From Bacteroidota bacterium (GTDB lineage: Bacteria; Bacteroidota; Bacteroidia; Chitinophagales; Chitinophagaceae): 6,881 nucleotides of DNA. The stretch spans positions 1 through 6,881 of the forward strand of contig JAFAEW010000111.1 in assembly GCA_023423835.1 (NCBI GenBank), read 5' to 3'. A model generated the notes under the pieces. The model was not told the DNA's origin. It searched no databases and saw only the letters and a list, made by a program, of their open reading frames with translations. Below are positions 5,397-6,881 of the stretch, in pieces (position 1 is the first letter of the stretch; each line of letters opens with the position of its first letter). A program made the translations under genes and the position numbers.

Positions 5397-6857
5397 ATGT
5401 CTACAACCTTCTTATTGTCGTTTGTTCTGGGCTATTTTATCTTATTGTTATTTGTTGCATGGTATACAAGCCGCAACAGTAATAATGATTCATTTTTTAT
5501 TGGCAACCGCAACAGTAACTGGATGCTCGTTTCATTTGGAATGATTGGCACCTCCCTGAGCGGTGTAACCTTCGTAAGTGTACCCGGAACGGTAGGATTC
5601 AGCGGATTCGGATATTTTCAGGTTGTCATCGGCTATTTCATCGGATACTTTTTTGTTGCCTTTATTTTGCTGCCATTGTATTACCGGTTGCAGCTGACAT
5701 CGATCTACGATTATTTGTTGCGAAGATTTAATAATACGGCTTATAAAACCGGAGCCTTTTTCTTCATTATCTCAAGAGTTCTCGGCGCTACGGCAAGATT
5801 GTACCTGGTGATAAATGTGTTGCAACTCTTCATACTCGACAATATGGGTATTCCTTTTTGGGCCACCACCTTTGTAATCTTATTGATGATACTTTTGTAC
5901 ACTTTTGAGGGAGGCGTAAAAACGATTGTATTTACCGACACCCTTCAAACCTCATTTATGCTGCTGGGACTGATTGTTTGCACCTGGTACATCATGCACA
6001 CCCTTGACCTTTCCTTTTCGGGAACCATGCAAAAACTCAACGCCGAAGGATTTACAAAGATGTTTGATACGAATGCTAACAGCGCCGGATTTTTTGTAAA
6101 ACAAATTGTCGGCGGAATGTTTATTACGATCGGTATGACGGGGCTGGATCAGGAGATGATGCAGAAGAATATCAGCGTAAAAAATCTCAGGGATTCCCAG
6201 AAAAATATGATCACTTTCAGTACCATTATGGTGATCGTAAACTTTCTGTTTCTCTTACTGGGAGGATTGCTATACGTGTATGAACATGCCTACAACATCA
6301 ACATCAAAGGCGATGATCTGTTTCCAACCGTTGCTTTAAACTATATGCCCACGGCGATTTCGGCCATCTTTATCATCGGCCTGATTTCGGCTTTATTTCC
6401 CAGTGCAGACGGTGCTTTAACGGCTTTAACCTCCTCCTTCTGTATAGATATTTTAGGCATCAAGCGAAATGAATCGCTGGACGAGAAAAAAAGAAAAAGG
6501 ATCAGGATGACCGTTCATCTTTGTTTTGCGGTTATCTTTTTCCTGTGTGTGATGATCTTTAAATGGATAAATGATAAATCTATTATCGGTGTAATTCTCA
6601 TTATTGCCGGTTACACTTACGGCCCCTTGCTTGCTTTGTTTGCTTTTGGTATATTTACAAATCGAAAATTTATTCAGGGGTCTTCGGTTTTATGGGTTTG
6701 TTTGCTCGCTCCGGTGGTGAGTTACGTGTTAAGTGCTGAAGCGCCGGTTTGGTTCAACGGATATAAAATCGGGATAGAGTTATTATTAATAAATGCAATG
6801 ATTACTTTTGCAGGACTTTGGTTTATCTCAAAACCGTCAGTTAAACATCGATTATAA
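5397..6857 (+). CDS. Sodium:solute symporter (SSS family) permease, solute unknown
   Basis: A 486-residue inner-membrane protein with about 13 hydrophobic segments, consistent with the sodium/solute symporter family (SGLT/PutP/NanT superfamily), which couples inward Na+ flow to uptake of sugars, amino acids, sialic acids, vitamins or similar solutes. Family landmarks: the first helix at about 4-23; FFIGNRNSNWMLVSFGMIGTSLSGVTF (about 33-59), matching the conserved substrate/Na+-site helix after a short cytoplasmic loop; YTFEGGVKTIVFTDTLQ (168-184), the usual G-G-x-x-x-x-x-x-T-D-x-x-Q pattern; GLDQEMMQKN (249-258), the family DQxxxQ loop; and ISALFPSADGALTALTSS (330-347), whose Ser/Thr residues belong to the helix that forms the Na+ site. 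A basic loop (DEKKRKRIR, 362-370) precedes helix 10. The start is the ATG at 5397 with no Shine-Dalgarno sequence. The final TAA shares its last A with the next gene's ATG, so the two are probably co-transcribed and translationally coupled. The solute cannot be told from sequence alone. Confidence 0.9.
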   Translation: MSTTFLLSFVLGYFILLLFVAWYTSRNSNNDSFFIGNRNSNWMLVSFGMIGTSLSGVTFVSVPGTVGFSGFGYFQVVIGYFIGYFFVAFILLPLYYRLQLTSIYDYLLRRFNNTAYKTGAFFFIISRVLGATARLYLVINVLQLFILDNMGIPFWATTFVILLMILLYTFEGGVKTIVFTDTLQTSFMLLGLIVCTWYIMHTLDLSFSGTMQKLNAEGFTKMFDTNANSAGFFVKQIVGGMFITIGMTGLDQEMMQKNISVKNLRDSQKNMITFSTIMVIVNFLFLLLGGLLYVYEHAYNINIKGDDLFPTVALNYMPTAISAIFIIGLISALFPSADGALTALTSSFCIDILGIKRNESLDEKKRKRIRMTVHLCFAVIFFLCVMIFKWINDKSIIGVILIIAGYTYGPLLALFAFGIFTNRKFIQGSSVLWVCLLAPVVSYVLSAEAPVWFNGYKIGIELLLINAMITFAGLWFISKPSVKHRL

Positions 6858-6881
6858 TGGAATTGATCTCAGAACTTGCCT
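6857..6881 (+). CDS. 5' end of a gene overlapping the symporter stop (partial)
   Basis: The bases TAATG at 6855-6859 combine the symporter stop with a new ATG at 6857. The frame stays open to the window edge and encodes MELISELA. One-base stop/start overlaps of this kind usually mark translationally coupled genes of one operon. Only eight codons are visible, so no product can be named and the start itself is provisional. Confidence 0.5.

Overview
The window looks like chromosomal DNA of a Bacteroidota member, probably a Chitinophagales/Sphingobacteria-like lineage (the lineage is an inference). Four things point there. The first gene ends in a type IX secretion-type C-terminal domain. Gene starts lack Shine-Dalgarno sequences and are preceded by A/T-rich leaders. 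Copies of the Bacteroidota -7 promoter element TAnnTTTG sit upstream of four genes. The GlmM-type mutase is of the Bacteroidota form (TASHNP, GGEGNGG, RSSNTEP).

Layout: (1) <1-464 (+), the 3' end of a secreted surface protein with a FlgD-like/T9SS sorting domain, closed by a strong terminator at 485-524. (2) 523-1662 (-), a NifS/IscS-type cysteine desulfurase, and 1798-3177 (-), a GlmM-like phosphohexomutase. They run in the same direction, but the desulfurase appears to have its own promoter. (3) A 172-bp divergent intergenic region. (4) 3350-4087 (+), a class I SAM-dependent methyltransferase of unknown substrate, and 4137-4751 (+), a small outer-membrane beta-barrel protein. (5) 4702-5265 (-), a LOG-family nucleoside-monophosphate phosphoribohydrolase whose 3' end overlaps the barrel gene by 50 bp. 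(6) A 131-bp divergent region with a promoter and an operator-like inverted repeat. (7) 5397-6857 (+), a sodium:solute symporter, whose stop codon shares one base with the ATG of a further gene that runs off the window.

The genes do not form one recognisable pathway. They are single housekeeping functions (Fe-S/sulfur donation, amino-sugar precursor synthesis, nucleotide salvage or cytokinin-type chemistry, solute uptake) plus two surface proteins. Coding density is high and no stretch over 300 bp lacks a gene. I see no mobile element, CRISPR array, rRNA or tRNA, and no convincing evidence of an undescribed system. The most interesting points are architectural: the antisense 3' overlap, the terminator that runs into an opposing stop codon, and the inverted repeats in the leaders.
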